Source of the DNA: Nemania diffusa
Taxonomy: Eukaryota; Ascomycota; Sordariomycetes; Xylariales; Xylariaceae
NCBI GenBank assembly: GCA_038501195.1
Contig: JBBPUQ010000009.1
Location: 1,364,001 to 1,428,000 of the forward strand
Length of the DNA stretch: 64,000 bases
Direction: 5' to 3'
Shown here piece by piece: positions 48,001-57,898 of the stretch. The translations under genes and the position numbers were made by a program. The notes below the pieces were generated by a model. It made no database searches. It was not told where the DNA came from and saw only the letters and a list, made by a program, of their open reading frames with translations. Numbering within the stretch: position 1 is the stretch's first letter; each line of letters opens with the position of its first letter.

Positions 48001-48114
48001 CATGATGGCATCCTCGTCTTGTTCATTAAAATTGCCTTTCAAGCGATTGACCCATCTTCTAAATTTCGAAGGACCGCCCTTGCTCGGCTCGTTCTTCCGC
48101 CATAAGGTCCCCAT
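45094..48114 (-). CDS. NACHT NTPase with NWD-type N-terminus and short ankyrin array (fungal NLR)
   Basis: One uninterrupted exon of 1006 residues. Residues about 65-290 form the NWD NACHT N-terminal region (LWDLAYEALREEKPEVIKAY, FVLRDQMQYVVAGIQAGKDW, ASAAWVGVCLFLPLLTNPSE). The NACHT has a P-loop, SADPGCGKSVLAKYL, at about residue 405 and Walker B, IIIVLDALDEC, at about 505, followed by the helical region ending near the TAREFLLPL motif. About three ankyrin repeats lie between residues 840 and 960 (TPLSLAAENGHLGVVELLLN, SPLSLAIANGHQAVVALLFD). The last repeat is cut short and runs into DPINWIDEWD and TAG. Fungal NLRs of this type act in non-self recognition and incompatibility; the specific trigger is unknown. 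The short array and sequence beyond the stop suggest truncation of a longer protein. Confidence 0.88.
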   Translation of the reverse strand: MGTLWRKNEPSKGGPSKFRRWVNRLKGNFNEQDEDAIMAKPSSSSQVVDNAESSSAEDSGTEMTIPESLWDLAYEALREEKPEVIKAYEELLSRILPCLENASSSASLKNPLSETLSEMLSKMLSDQATQVIPMSDTETPEVVGQSLASRRKLMEHIINIGQKHMDGRRIAVDIGQQRFVLRDQMQYVVAGIQAGKDWINDAVKASPLASAAWVGVCLFLPLLTNPSEVQAANEEGLAYVAQKIRYYTAMESHFMCGQDEDVFPAVVKQEYKERLVELYQAIIDFQAQSVLRFFRRRFGNFLRDTVKWDSWKEMLKKVKELGDNLEKESLQINTTSIRAALGRLAKWAQESDENKCLQSLRRGDYAWYKDRVEARVPDTCLWFLNHASYQYWLEADSGLLLVSADPGCGKSVLAKYLVESSFGFRVSKEVAICYFFFKEGDQNTIAQAFSALIHQLFCLRPQLIRHALPKYKQDGEKLTDNVTDLWDVLQGAAADPEAGSIIIVLDALDECLQDERNMATLSRYIRKHFEQGPKNLKILMTSRPYQSTIKHIQELEDSLPNIRIKGEDESEIIREEINSVIEFRVGRMKLNDELKAHLKQSLLGITHRTYLWLYLVFSYLESTIIKNTTGGLDRAIQNLPGTVSDAYEKMLSRSTDPKETRKAILILLAAYRPLTLGEMQVALDLSLDITCLEILDLEPDESFKIRLRELCGLFITVHDNKLYFLHQTAREFLLPLCASSPSPAINTINTMVWAHTFTIRQAHTILAESCTIFLHLFNSLPDESTKAEFLNYSIQNWGDHFHDAVITDDAAIVPFASRIFDEYSKSYAEWINIHGRSVGLPNNLPSVGLLIASYFGHEAIVKLLLNTDNISVDSKNRRNQTPLSLAAENGHLGVVELLLNSGANINLKNWHDQSPLSLAIANGHQAVVALLFDAGASIVLKTQWDDALLSSILGINGNALEGNGRFLLNEVTDVYSEDDSGEAPLFSAAHLGREAVDPINWIDEWD

Positions 48115-51100
48115 GATGTGAAGTAGGGTGCGACAACGCTAGAGGTGATCCACAACCTATCAGTTTAGAGAAAGTGGGCTAAACGGCTTGATGGGAGGGA
48201 GGCACTGCTAATATTGTGTGTTAACTCAGTGTATCTAACCGACCTGCCACTATTAGACTCTGGGGACTCTCGTAGATCAGCTACGCTTGAAGGGTATAGG
48301 GCCGACTGCTGCATTATAAGCACTTCTCTCTGGGAGGGCAATGAAACTAAAAGAGGGTGAGGACTCTAGGTACTAATACTCGGTACCTAACTGCGTAGTC
48401 GCATGTAGGTAGGCCTGACTATTAGATGGATAGTATGGCAGCCGCTAGCGCGTGGCGACAGTAGCGCTATACTACCTAGGCCAACACAGCCCCCCCAGCC
48501 CCCAGCCCCCAGCAAATCTTAGGTACTTACCACACCACGTTGACATTCAAGCTCGTGATTTTGGGAGATATATCTTCCACTTATCCGAAGTTTTAATAAC
48601 CCTTGTATGCTTATAAACTGCCCAGGTGCGTATCTATCTCCTAGATAGACTCTAATCAAAAGCTAATGTGGGGACCATAGCCTTAATTAATTGGAGCTCG
48701 GCCCGCTATGGAGCTCGGTTTTAGGGCGCCCAGCAACGTCTGCCTTAATTCGTCCTAATGTGGGGGTTTCAGGATGATTGGTGATTGATACGAACGAGAG
48801 GCCTCAGTTCCAGTATTACACTCTATCTAGATTCCTATAATTACCTCTGCCCTCGGATCCCTGAAGCAATACCTAATGTTCTCCATCCAATTCGGCCTTA
48901 GTTGCCCCGCACAGGGACTCCCGTTTGTGACAGGGTTTGCTTTTCACTGGCGTAGGGATGTTTGTATTGTATTGTCTGCTGGGCGTGCTTATCAACCAAT
49001 TAACATAGTCTACTACATAGAAGAGTTGGTCTGCTGTAATTACTCGTCCAGGCTAATAGCGCCTCTGACCTACGCAGTACCGGTGGTGACCCTTACGTCC
49101 AGGTCTTTAATTGGCACTTCGGACAGCGAATCGCACCTGAAACGCAGTACTTACAAATAGGTGACATTGCTACCAAAAAACAAGTATTACTTATACACGT
49201 AAATTCCGCTTAAAACACTAAGTAGATAATTTGTTAAGCTTATTTTTAACATTGAAAAACTACCTTTAAACTTGTTATATGTGACAATTTTACACTTTAA
49301 TTATAAACAACCTTTAACAACATGGGAGAGATTATGAAAAGTAGAGACAGGCGGCACATAAAAATAGAAATAATTCTGTTATTTAGCAACATCTCTAATA
49401 TTTGCAAGACTTGCTGTCCAGATAGACTTAGCAAAGTGATGTTTGCGTCTTTAGGGCGCAATTGCCACATGAATAGTGGTAGAGGGCAGCTAACAATGAT
49501 GTCGCTTTAAAAATACTTCGGAAACTTTAATTAAATCTCTATGTTATAATATAGCTAAATTTAAAAGTATATGACAATCCCTTACCTCCTTACCTTAGAG
49601 AATTAACTCTCACAAAGATCAAGCGGCTAATTATACAATCTTTGAGAAGAACTTATGGTTTAGTCCTATAGGAGCGTGTTCTATTAGAGGATTGTGAAGA
49701 CTGAGCAAAATCTATGCGTACATTGGTAGACTGGATTAATGGCAGCACTTATACTAGCTGTAGGCTTCCTCGATCAAGACAACAGACTAGATATGATGCG
49801 TGTTGATCCAAGCGCGCGTCCCAGCGAGCCAATGAGGACAACTTTGTTGTCCGTTTTAGGTTGTCATATGCAGGACCCCTGCATCTGCCACCAATAATTC
49901 AACAAAAAGATTACCCATGTTCCCTTCCATGACTTAGTTAGAAACAGCCCACTGATCCAATTTCTTTTGATGCATTAAGAGTATTCTCGAAAAGACATGA
50001 GGCTAAAATCAGACTTCCTTAGACCTCTCGAGATCGAGTTATGTATCGGATGCTTAAAAAACGGGAACCCGCCTTTGATTGTTCCGAATCTAATAACTAA
50101 CGACCGAACCCCCAAGCGTGTTTAGTCTGACAATTCGACAATCTGTTCTGATGCCCACTAACCACTTTCCCAACACCGACGGAAGTCAACCAGCTTGTAT
50201 GCTAGGAAGGTGAACTAAAATTACTAAATTACACGCTACCCTAGATAGTCAGTAAAGAGACGTGGAAACTCCGGCAAGGGCCCCTTAATATATATTCTAA
50301 TGGAGTGTTACATTACAACCTTGCCGGCTAGCCGATTTGTTAGTTCGGGTAGATGTGACTAGTAGAAATAGACAGATCATGTTATTAACCTTAAAATTTG
50401 GCGCCACGCGGGTCAAGATTCGATATTCATCGTTTTTTTAAGAAAAAAAAGGAGTGCAGTCTGTCCCAGTCTATCAAGGATAGTAGAGATGAACCATGGT
50501 GAATATGGAGGAAATGGATATGGCTGATGAAATAGGTTAATAATTACTTAAGGTATATAGCTATAGGCTATATTTATAATATTGAGCCAAGAACCCCTCA
50601 TCAAGGATGGGCCGCTGCTTAGCCACTTAAGAAACAAGCCAGTCCAATTACAGTGTGCTAGGCTTCCCAGAAGCCGGAGATGTTAGAATCCGGAGATGCT
50701 AGAATCGGAGTGGATATTGATGCCGTAGAATAATGAAGTAGTGTAAGCCTTAAGGAACCTAACCACTCCGTGAGGGGTTCCTCGGCCTTCGTAATAATTA
50801 CCTATCATCGTAAAGACTTCAAAGACCGAACCCCCACATCTCCGGGAGCGAAGCGGGGAAGATGGGCAGAGGAGGGAGGGGAGGGACTGCCGGAGAATAT
50901 ATTATACTATTGCGTACCATGGATAACAGGATAGGTACATACGATGCCGGAGAAGTCGCGTTCGCGTGATGACACATGAAATAAAGACGCGTACATAAAT
51001 CTTAGTAATATATCGCCTGACCTCAGTACACGCCAGAACATGTATCAACGCGGCCGATGTCGCGAGAGTAGGCCTTCATACATGACTCACTGTTTCCGAA

Positions 51101-51239
51101 TCTCCCGAATAGATGCATGAGGTCAAAATTGGTGGCGTGCTGCAAGTTTAAATAGAGCTTGCCTCCGTCGACAATCACCTATCGGACACGGCCTGACAAG
51201 TCACAATAGTCGAACTAGCTGCACTCTAAACTCGAAGAC
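48115..51239. other. Intergenic, partly very AT-rich
   Basis: About 3.1 kb separates the NLR and the methyltransferase gene. The part from about 49150 to 50600 is strongly AT-rich and resembles RIP-decayed sequence. One TACCTCCTTA lies at 49583-49592. No gene is supported. Confidence 0.6.
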
Positions 51240-52104
51240 ATGGCACCAGAACCGATCAATGCATCCGCCACGCTTGACGCGTCGGAGCGAGTCAAAGCCC
51301 TGCTCCTTCGCCTGCACACGAACTCGCTCGCCCAAGAGGCGGAGCTGAACAAGCCTGGAGGAAAATTAGCTGTTCTCGAGGCTGCTTCGAAGAGGTACAA
51401 GGATGAGGGTGACACGGCTGCGCTGGCGGACTGCCAACGCCAATTCGACGACTTGATGCGGGATAAGATGATATCCCTAGAAGAGGACAAGGCCCTGTTC
51501 GTCTACCATCTCTGCCGCACGTTGTCCGCCACGCGCATCGTCGAAGCTGGCACCAGCTTCGGTCTCAGCACCATTTACTTAGCTCTAGCTGTAGGCCAAA
51601 ATGCCTCGAAACTAAGCCCGGAGCAAAGGAAGTCTGCCAAGGTCATCGCCACGGAGAATGAGCCTAGCAAGATCGCGCTCGCGCGTCAGCATTGGAAGGA
51701 GGCAGGAGAGGAGGTAGAGCCGTGGATTGATCTGCGCGAAGGCGACCTGCGGCAGACGCTGGCTTCCGGCCTGCCCGCGGAAATCGACTTTGTGCTCTTT
51801 GATAGTAAGCAGTTGTTACTATTATTATCACTAATCTTCTCCTTTTCGTTCTTATACATCCATCTTGTATGACTACTATGTACTTACTTATTTCCGAACA
51901 GTCTGGACACCAATGGCGTTGCCAACACTTCGCGTGCTGGAACCCAATCTCAGGAAGGGCGCGGTGCTCGTGGTAGATAATGTGGTTTCGGCGGTAGATG
52001 GCTACCGCGAATTCCACGAGTACATCAAGACCCATCGAGACACCTATCGCTCTCTCGTGCTCCCATACGCTGGCGGCCTGGAGTTCATAGTATATAACGC
52101 TTGA
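51240..52104 (+). CDS. SAM-dependent O-methyltransferase, catechol-OMT-like class I
   Basis: Two exons (51240-51804 and 51902-52104) give 255 residues. The SAM-binding glycine motif is IVEAGTSFGLSTIYLALA, followed by the acidic strand VIATENEP, the DFVLFDIWTP motif formed across the splice, and GAVLVVDNVV. The N-terminal helical part (ALLLRLHTNSLAQEAELNK and MRDKMISLEEDKALFVY) is typical of fungal members of the O-methyltransferase/Methyltransf_24 group. The substrate is unknown. There are no biosynthetic genes nearby in this window to suggest a secondary-metabolite cluster. The 97-bp intron has donor GTAAGC and acceptor ACAG. Confidence 0.88.
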
Positions 52105-52832
52105 AGCGGGTTATAATTAAGGAGGGAATTAACTTCGAAAATTCGGCCGCTGGCCGCGCTCGGATGTTCAACCACGTAGCGTCAGCATAAAATTAATATG
52201 TATGCAATGAGCCATTTATTTAGATATTTATTGTTTAAGAACTCGGTCTTTTTAGAGGCCAAGTCTAAGCTATACTCTAGCTATCTATAATCGGTCGGTT
52301 CATCGGGCCCATGTGAATTGATAACCATAGGGATTAAAATCATTAGCATTATTTTTATATGAAAGTTGCGGTACTAACCTAATACAGGAAACTCTCTACT
52401 TAATTTTAAAGCCCCGGATTTCGTACATATATAGTCATAGGGGTAGCTAGTAACGCTCATTTAAGTTTCGGACCGACATAGAGATACGTGGGATTCCGTC
52501 TACTATGGATATAGGTTTTGTCAGTTGCAGAATCTATTTAGTCGATGCATAGAGATATGCCATATATTGCCAAGGAAACTGAGTACACCATCCCCTCTGT
52601 TTCTAGAACTAGTTATTCTAAGAAGGTAATTAATGAATGACTTCAATGAAACCATCCCCGAGACAGCTGCTAGCAACCATTTCAAAGCATCCAAGCCGGT
52701 CTAATAACCGCCTTCCTAACTCTGTTGTCAATTTACGAATACCGCCATAGTCCCTCCGTGCCTGGCACTCAATCGCTTTCCATTCGAGGTAAGCAAACCC
52801 CCCCATTTCTTCTGTTTCCCGAGACGTAGGAA
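52105..52832. other. Intergenic
   Basis: AT-rich from 52105 to 52620. From 52630 to 52872 on the minus strand there is an open frame with coding-like composition (GGFAYLEWKAIECQARRDYG) that runs past the end of the glycine-rich ORF in a different frame. It could be an exon of that gene, but no clear splice sites connect them. Confidence 0.4.
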
Positions 52833-53069
52833 TCAGGGTCGCATCTCTCGCTCGCGCGCAGCGTCCTCCCATGAGTCCCGGCCCGAGCCGCCACCACCGC
52901 CCCTCTTCCCGCCGCCGCGGGAGCTAGAACCGCCCTTGCTGGAGCCGCCGCCATTGCTCCCTTTGCCGCTGCTGCCGCCGCTGCTCCCGCTACTACCCCC
53001 CTTCTTTCCGCTGCCGCTCTTCTTGTCGCCGGAGGAGCCGCTGTGGGAATTTCCCTGTGGAGCGTACAT
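52833..53069 (-). CDS. Small glycine/serine-rich hypothetical protein
   Basis: A 78-residue frame starting MYAPQGNSHSGSSGDKK, dominated by Gly, Ser and Lys/Arg, ending SWEDAAREREMRP. It has no signal peptide or recognised domain. It may be a real small protein or the first exon of a longer gene whose second exon is the minus-strand frame at 52630-52830. Low-complexity composition reduces confidence. Confidence 0.4.
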   Translation of the reverse strand: MYAPQGNSHSGSSGDKKSGSGKKGGSSGSSGGSSGKGSNGGGSSKGGSSSRGGGKRGGGGGSGRDSWEDAAREREMRP

Positions 53070-54713
53070 CTTGGAAGCGTGGTGTTTAGAAGCGGGCCTT
53101 GTGTCTTCTTATACGGTGTGTCGATGATAGGTTTGTCTGGGGAGTCTTGCGGGGGTGATGAGGTGTTTTTGGCAAGACTTAGGCTTGTTGATATGATATA
53201 GTGTGAGGAAGCTGGCTCGAGGGTAATGGGAGGAAGTTTTATCGAAGTTGAGCACTTATAAGGGTTCTCTTCTCAACTGACTGTAGTTCTTGTTGTCGGT
53301 GGTCTTGTAGTCTCTGAGCTGGCCCATATCGAAAGTCGTAAAAGTGAAGACTAACTCCCCCTTTTATAGACCTCAGTCGTCACGGACATTCTGCTCCAGG
53401 CGTGATGAGCCCGTCTCTTAACACGCACACATAAAATCAACATCGCGATCGTCGTCGGCCAGTAGCAGCTGCTTGATATCGTTGAGGCTGAGCTCACGAC
53501 ACCTTATCCACCGAGCGTACCACTCGAGTCTCGCGTACCTGCTTCTCTAAGAGATTAATTACGACGCATCACAGCTACAGTCTTACTCGCCCCCAAAGTG
53601 AGAAGCGATATCTGACACCCATATCTCGCAAGTGCCGCGTCTAATTATGGCGCAGCGTCCGTGAAGCAACCTGGGGGCGACCAGCGAGAATCAATAGCCT
53701 GTTTATTTATTTACCTCTGAGGGGACTGGGACGACTGGACGCCAGTTTCGATCTCACCTCGGTAAGCTTATTGTAATAATGGGGAGATTAGATGCGATAG
53801 ATGGGATGCATCGCCGCGGAGTGTAGAGTGAGCGGAGTGGTTGTGCTAAATCGTGATGCTCGCAGATCTTCATCTCAACGCCGTCAATAATGCTCGAGTT
53901 GACTTCACGTCAGGAATCCCACTCGGCCTCAATAATTGCTGATTGCCCCCAAAGAACGCGGAAATATTTACCGTGGTAGACCCGGACTGCTACATGGGCC
54001 AGAAACAGCGTCGCGATGTTGTCATGGAGAGCGCATCGTTCTTCGCAATGGTCAGGAGCCCCATTGCCAGTGTTTGGGCCGTTAGAGTGGCATTAGTTGT
54101 ATTGATAGTGAGTATTTTAACCTTGACGTGAACTCATCTTATAATTGTCCAAAGTAATAGTCTAACCAGTAGAACTGAGAACTTGGTTTTTGGGGGCGTG
54201 GCGCTGTTGAGTTTGGTGTCTGACGGAGCGAAAGTTATTAGGTAAAAATCACAACACAGCAAGTCAGTCCATCCTGTCATGATCGACATGTCATATGCAA
54301 ATCAACCTGTAGCCAACCAAATCGTGTCTTTCATTTTCATTATTATTAGATACATAGTCTGCCCCTGTTCTGTCAGTGTCAATCTAATTTCTCAGTAAAA
54401 TTCTAATTCTACATTGTTGTCGTTTCAGGATATTACGTGCCTAAAGCTTAATTCAAGAAACGTCCTGAAACTCGCGGTTGTAGCTTCAGCCAAATGCTCG
54501 CTCCCGTCTACACTACCTCCAGACCAAAATAGCGCAGAACCTTGCGTTAACCTGTTCTCCTGTTCTACATATATATACCCACGACACGCAACCTGTGGCG
54601 GGGTTGTGGCGCGGCCGCATTGCGTGTGTTCTCTCAACCAGTAGCATTAACGGACTGTCAAGTAACCCGCTTCCCTTTCTCTCAGTTCGTAATATGATGC
54701 GCGTTCGCTTATG
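53070..54713. other. Intergenic, no supported gene
   Basis: About 1.6 kb with short unconvincing ORFs only. Confidence 0.55.
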
Positions 54714-56404
54714 TTACTGAAAGCTATCGCGAGAGAAGACGATCGCTTCACGAAGTCGTTCTCTAAAGGTCGTGTCAGGGTCATAACTGATCCGGGTATG
54801 GCGGATTAGGAAATCAAACGATGCATCCCCACGCGCGTCCTCGTTTTCATAATCAGCCCCAGCGTTGTTTCTGACGTTGGCCGGCGAGGGAGGGGGGTGC
54901 CATTGCCCAGGCTTTTCGAAACAGGTGACAAGGAACGTTGGGACCTGTGTGGTATATAAATGAGCGTACATGTCGTCGTTTGGACCATCCGTCAGTAAAA
55001 TCTGCCAGGTCGGGGCAATATAGTTCGCTGGTACATTGCGAACTTCGTTTCCCCCCAATGTTCGTTCCTGTCCAACCCATTTCTTCTGTCGGTGCCGCTG
55101 GGCCATGGCAATGAAAATACCGGGTATGAAATGTGGATGGTTCCAATTGCCATCGCCGTATTCATATTCATAACGGTCCATACACTCGGACGTCGTCATA
55201 CCCTCTCGAATGCCGTATACTATGAAGTTTCTCTTATAGTTATTGAACATATCCATTCCTTTGGAGATATGAGCATAGTCAATATGGGCCATCCGCCAAA
55301 AACTCTCAGCTTTAAAGACCGTAGAACCCTGGTGATGACCACTAATTTTGCCGTTACAGGTCTGAAGAATAGTGCCTAGGCGGTATATAGGGACTGCAGG
55401 GAGAAATTCGAATCCTCGTTGACCGCCTGCCGTAATAATCAAAGTCAGTGATGGCTGTTTTGAGTGTGATATATGATCATGTCGTAAAAGCAATGGCTCT
55501 AAGAAGCACTTACACATGATTTCTAGCCTTTCCATCTCCACGCGAAGGAACCTCTGAGAGGGCGACAAGCAATTGAGGATCTTGAGTGTGTCAAATGGGT
55601 CTACGCCACTGAGCATTATCTTTATGGCGTCTCGCTGCTTATTACAGGGCGCGAGTGAAAATTCTCTCCTAAGATCGGAAATGGTACGTGAAATGAAACG
55701 ATCATCTTCCTTGATAAGCTCAAAAGAGAACGGCAATAAGGGTAGATGTGGTCGAGTTAGCCTTGAAGAAGAGCGTAAGTACGAAGGCGGGAGCAGAAGG
55801 CGATATTGCCTTCTCCACCATGCTATAAACCGCGGATTCTTCCAGTCGTCTCGCAAAAACGTTTGAAGGGTCTCTTGTTGGATCTGTTGCTTTCGGCAGC
55901 CGGGACTTGGGGATTGGAGGTAGTTGAGAGGCAGCTGGCAGGGAGGCAACGGACACGAAGGAGGTTGCAATGATTGCCATAGAACATGAAGTACTTTCTC
56001 GTGGCGATGTGTCCAGAATATCGGTAAGGTATACAGATATTTATAATCGTTAATTATACTGCTAACTGGCTTCTTGTGCATACAAGAGAAAAGGCCGGCG
56101 TCATCAACACTATAATTATCTAGGTGTTAGAATATACGACTGATGATCAATATTTTCCCTTGGTCTAGGGATTGATATTAAGAGGATATAAGAATAGGAA
56201 AGTGTTGGCAAGGGAGAGAAGAAGGTCTGAAAGATTTAGGAATTCTCACTGCTTGTTGGAGTGTCTCTTCTTCTGGCGTTGGCTATTATTTCTCTCGTGC
56301 TTCTTCTTTGTCGCATCTAATCGGGCTTGAAAATCATAAGCAAGGCCAGGAATCATGTTGTGCTCTGTAGTCCTAATAGGACTGAAGTCCTGCTTGTTGT
56401 CCAT
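54714..56404 (-). CDS. Uncharacterised protein, three-exon model
   Basis: The main frame covers 54714-56081. Two introns are proposed. One is an in-frame 87-bp intron at 55427-55513 (donor GTAAGTGC, branch CTGAC, acceptor GGCAG); its removal joins LEIM to CGQRGFEF. The other is 140 bp at 56110-56249 (donor GTGAGA, branch TTCTAAC, acceptor TATAG) and joins a small 5' exon (56250-56404, MDNKQDFSPIRTTEHNMIPG, basic end QRQKKRHSNK) to the main frame. The spliced total is 487 residues. The C-terminal half (HPHFIPGIFIAMAQRHRQ, MYAHLYTTQVPTFLVTCFEK) resembles a widespread uncharacterised fungal family, from memory. No enzyme motif is seen. The stretch just after the first junction is Pro-rich and may hold another intron. 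Confidence 0.6.
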
Positions 56405-57898
56405 GTTGCTATTTAGCCCTCTGTATAGTGAATGATAGCTTATTCTTATACCTGCTTCGTATATGCATATATGTTAACACATAAATCAATTCGTAATGAC
56501 AGACAAAGTGCGGAATGATAATGGTAAGGATAAAAGAGACGGTGAAAAGAGAAACAAGTGATAGTAATATATATATGTGTGGGGGAAATAACTATACGAA
56601 GACAGCTACCAACCTAGGAGGAGGTAGGGAGAGATAGACTTCTGAAGGCCAAACCTTGGGCGGGCTTGTAATAGCTGTTGATAGTAGTCTCGGTAGAAGT
56701 TTAGTTGCGGATGCCCGACGTAGTGTACCGTCAATCCAGCAATAGATCAACATCATCGTTAGTTATTTTCGTCACTAGTTTTTGCTCATGATTTTACTTT
56801 CTCAGAGGTAGGAGCGAAACATAAAACCCAGATCAGGCACATTCTCAAGCTAGCGGACCGGCAATGGGCTCGATGTTTTTAACTCCCAAATACGGAGGTA
56901 GCCTTTTTTACTTCTGCGAATAGTTAACTTCGGCAGCTAAACTCTGGTCCTTTTTAATATGATTTTTAGGACTTGTTAGAATTTGTTAGTTTGTGTATTT
57001 AGCTGAGCTCAAAGATGTTTCGATTCGCGACCCAAATGATGTAGTCGCCTCAATGTAATTGCTATTTTGCGCTGGGAGATTCAGTTACGGAGCGGTATGT
57101 ATAGCGAGCTCCTAATATTTGATATTTCCTAAAAGAAGAAGCCAAAGAAGAAACCGATATCGTTCAAATGATGAAATTTCGTCAATATAGTTGCATAGAC
57201 ATCAAGGTACTTGTAGCACCTAGACACTAGCAAGCCCACCGCTACGTATTCTGTAGATTAAGGGTACCTAGGTAGACTTGGGCAAGAGCATATAGTTCGG
57301 CTATTAGAAGAAGGTACTTGAACACGGCATAGTGAACTTACATGTAAGTGCCTAGCTTCAATGGTTTATGCTGAAGAGTGAATATAGTTTTTCCGGGCTA
57401 TAACCTAAGGACATCGCATTAGTTTCCAAGTCTGAATGCTAATTATGCCTAGCAAAGTACTATCACTTTTCTACAAACTCAGTTTAACAATTAGACTTAT
57501 AAGATAAGGTATTCTATAACTACGTTCGGTATAAAATATACCCAAAAAGGCGAGAGTATAGAATCCTCGGCACCCCATGACATCACGGTTCTTCTCTAGC
57601 TTGGTGAATAAACACCAGCAGAAAAATATGGATTGTCCAAGGAGGAAATTTGGTCAATTACAAGTATCTATTTTGCAGATAAAACACTACTAAAGAAACA
57701 AGGGAAGGGGTATCTGTAAAGGCGACGTAGACGCCCGTGTAAAGCAATGTAGCGCTCGTGAGTAGGTGCCCAAAATGGTTGTTGAATACAAAAATGCCCG
57801 GATATTTGCAGAGGACAAACCAAGTAGCCCAACCAGCATGTGATCAGAAGCTAGGGTTCCGCCCGAATCCTAGCCCGAAGAAGTTCATAGCTGCATGA
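56405..57898. other. Intergenic, no supported gene
   Basis: About 1.5 kb, mostly AT-rich, with one TACCTAGGTA at 57265-57274. It includes the promoter of the gene at 54714-56404. Confidence 0.6.
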
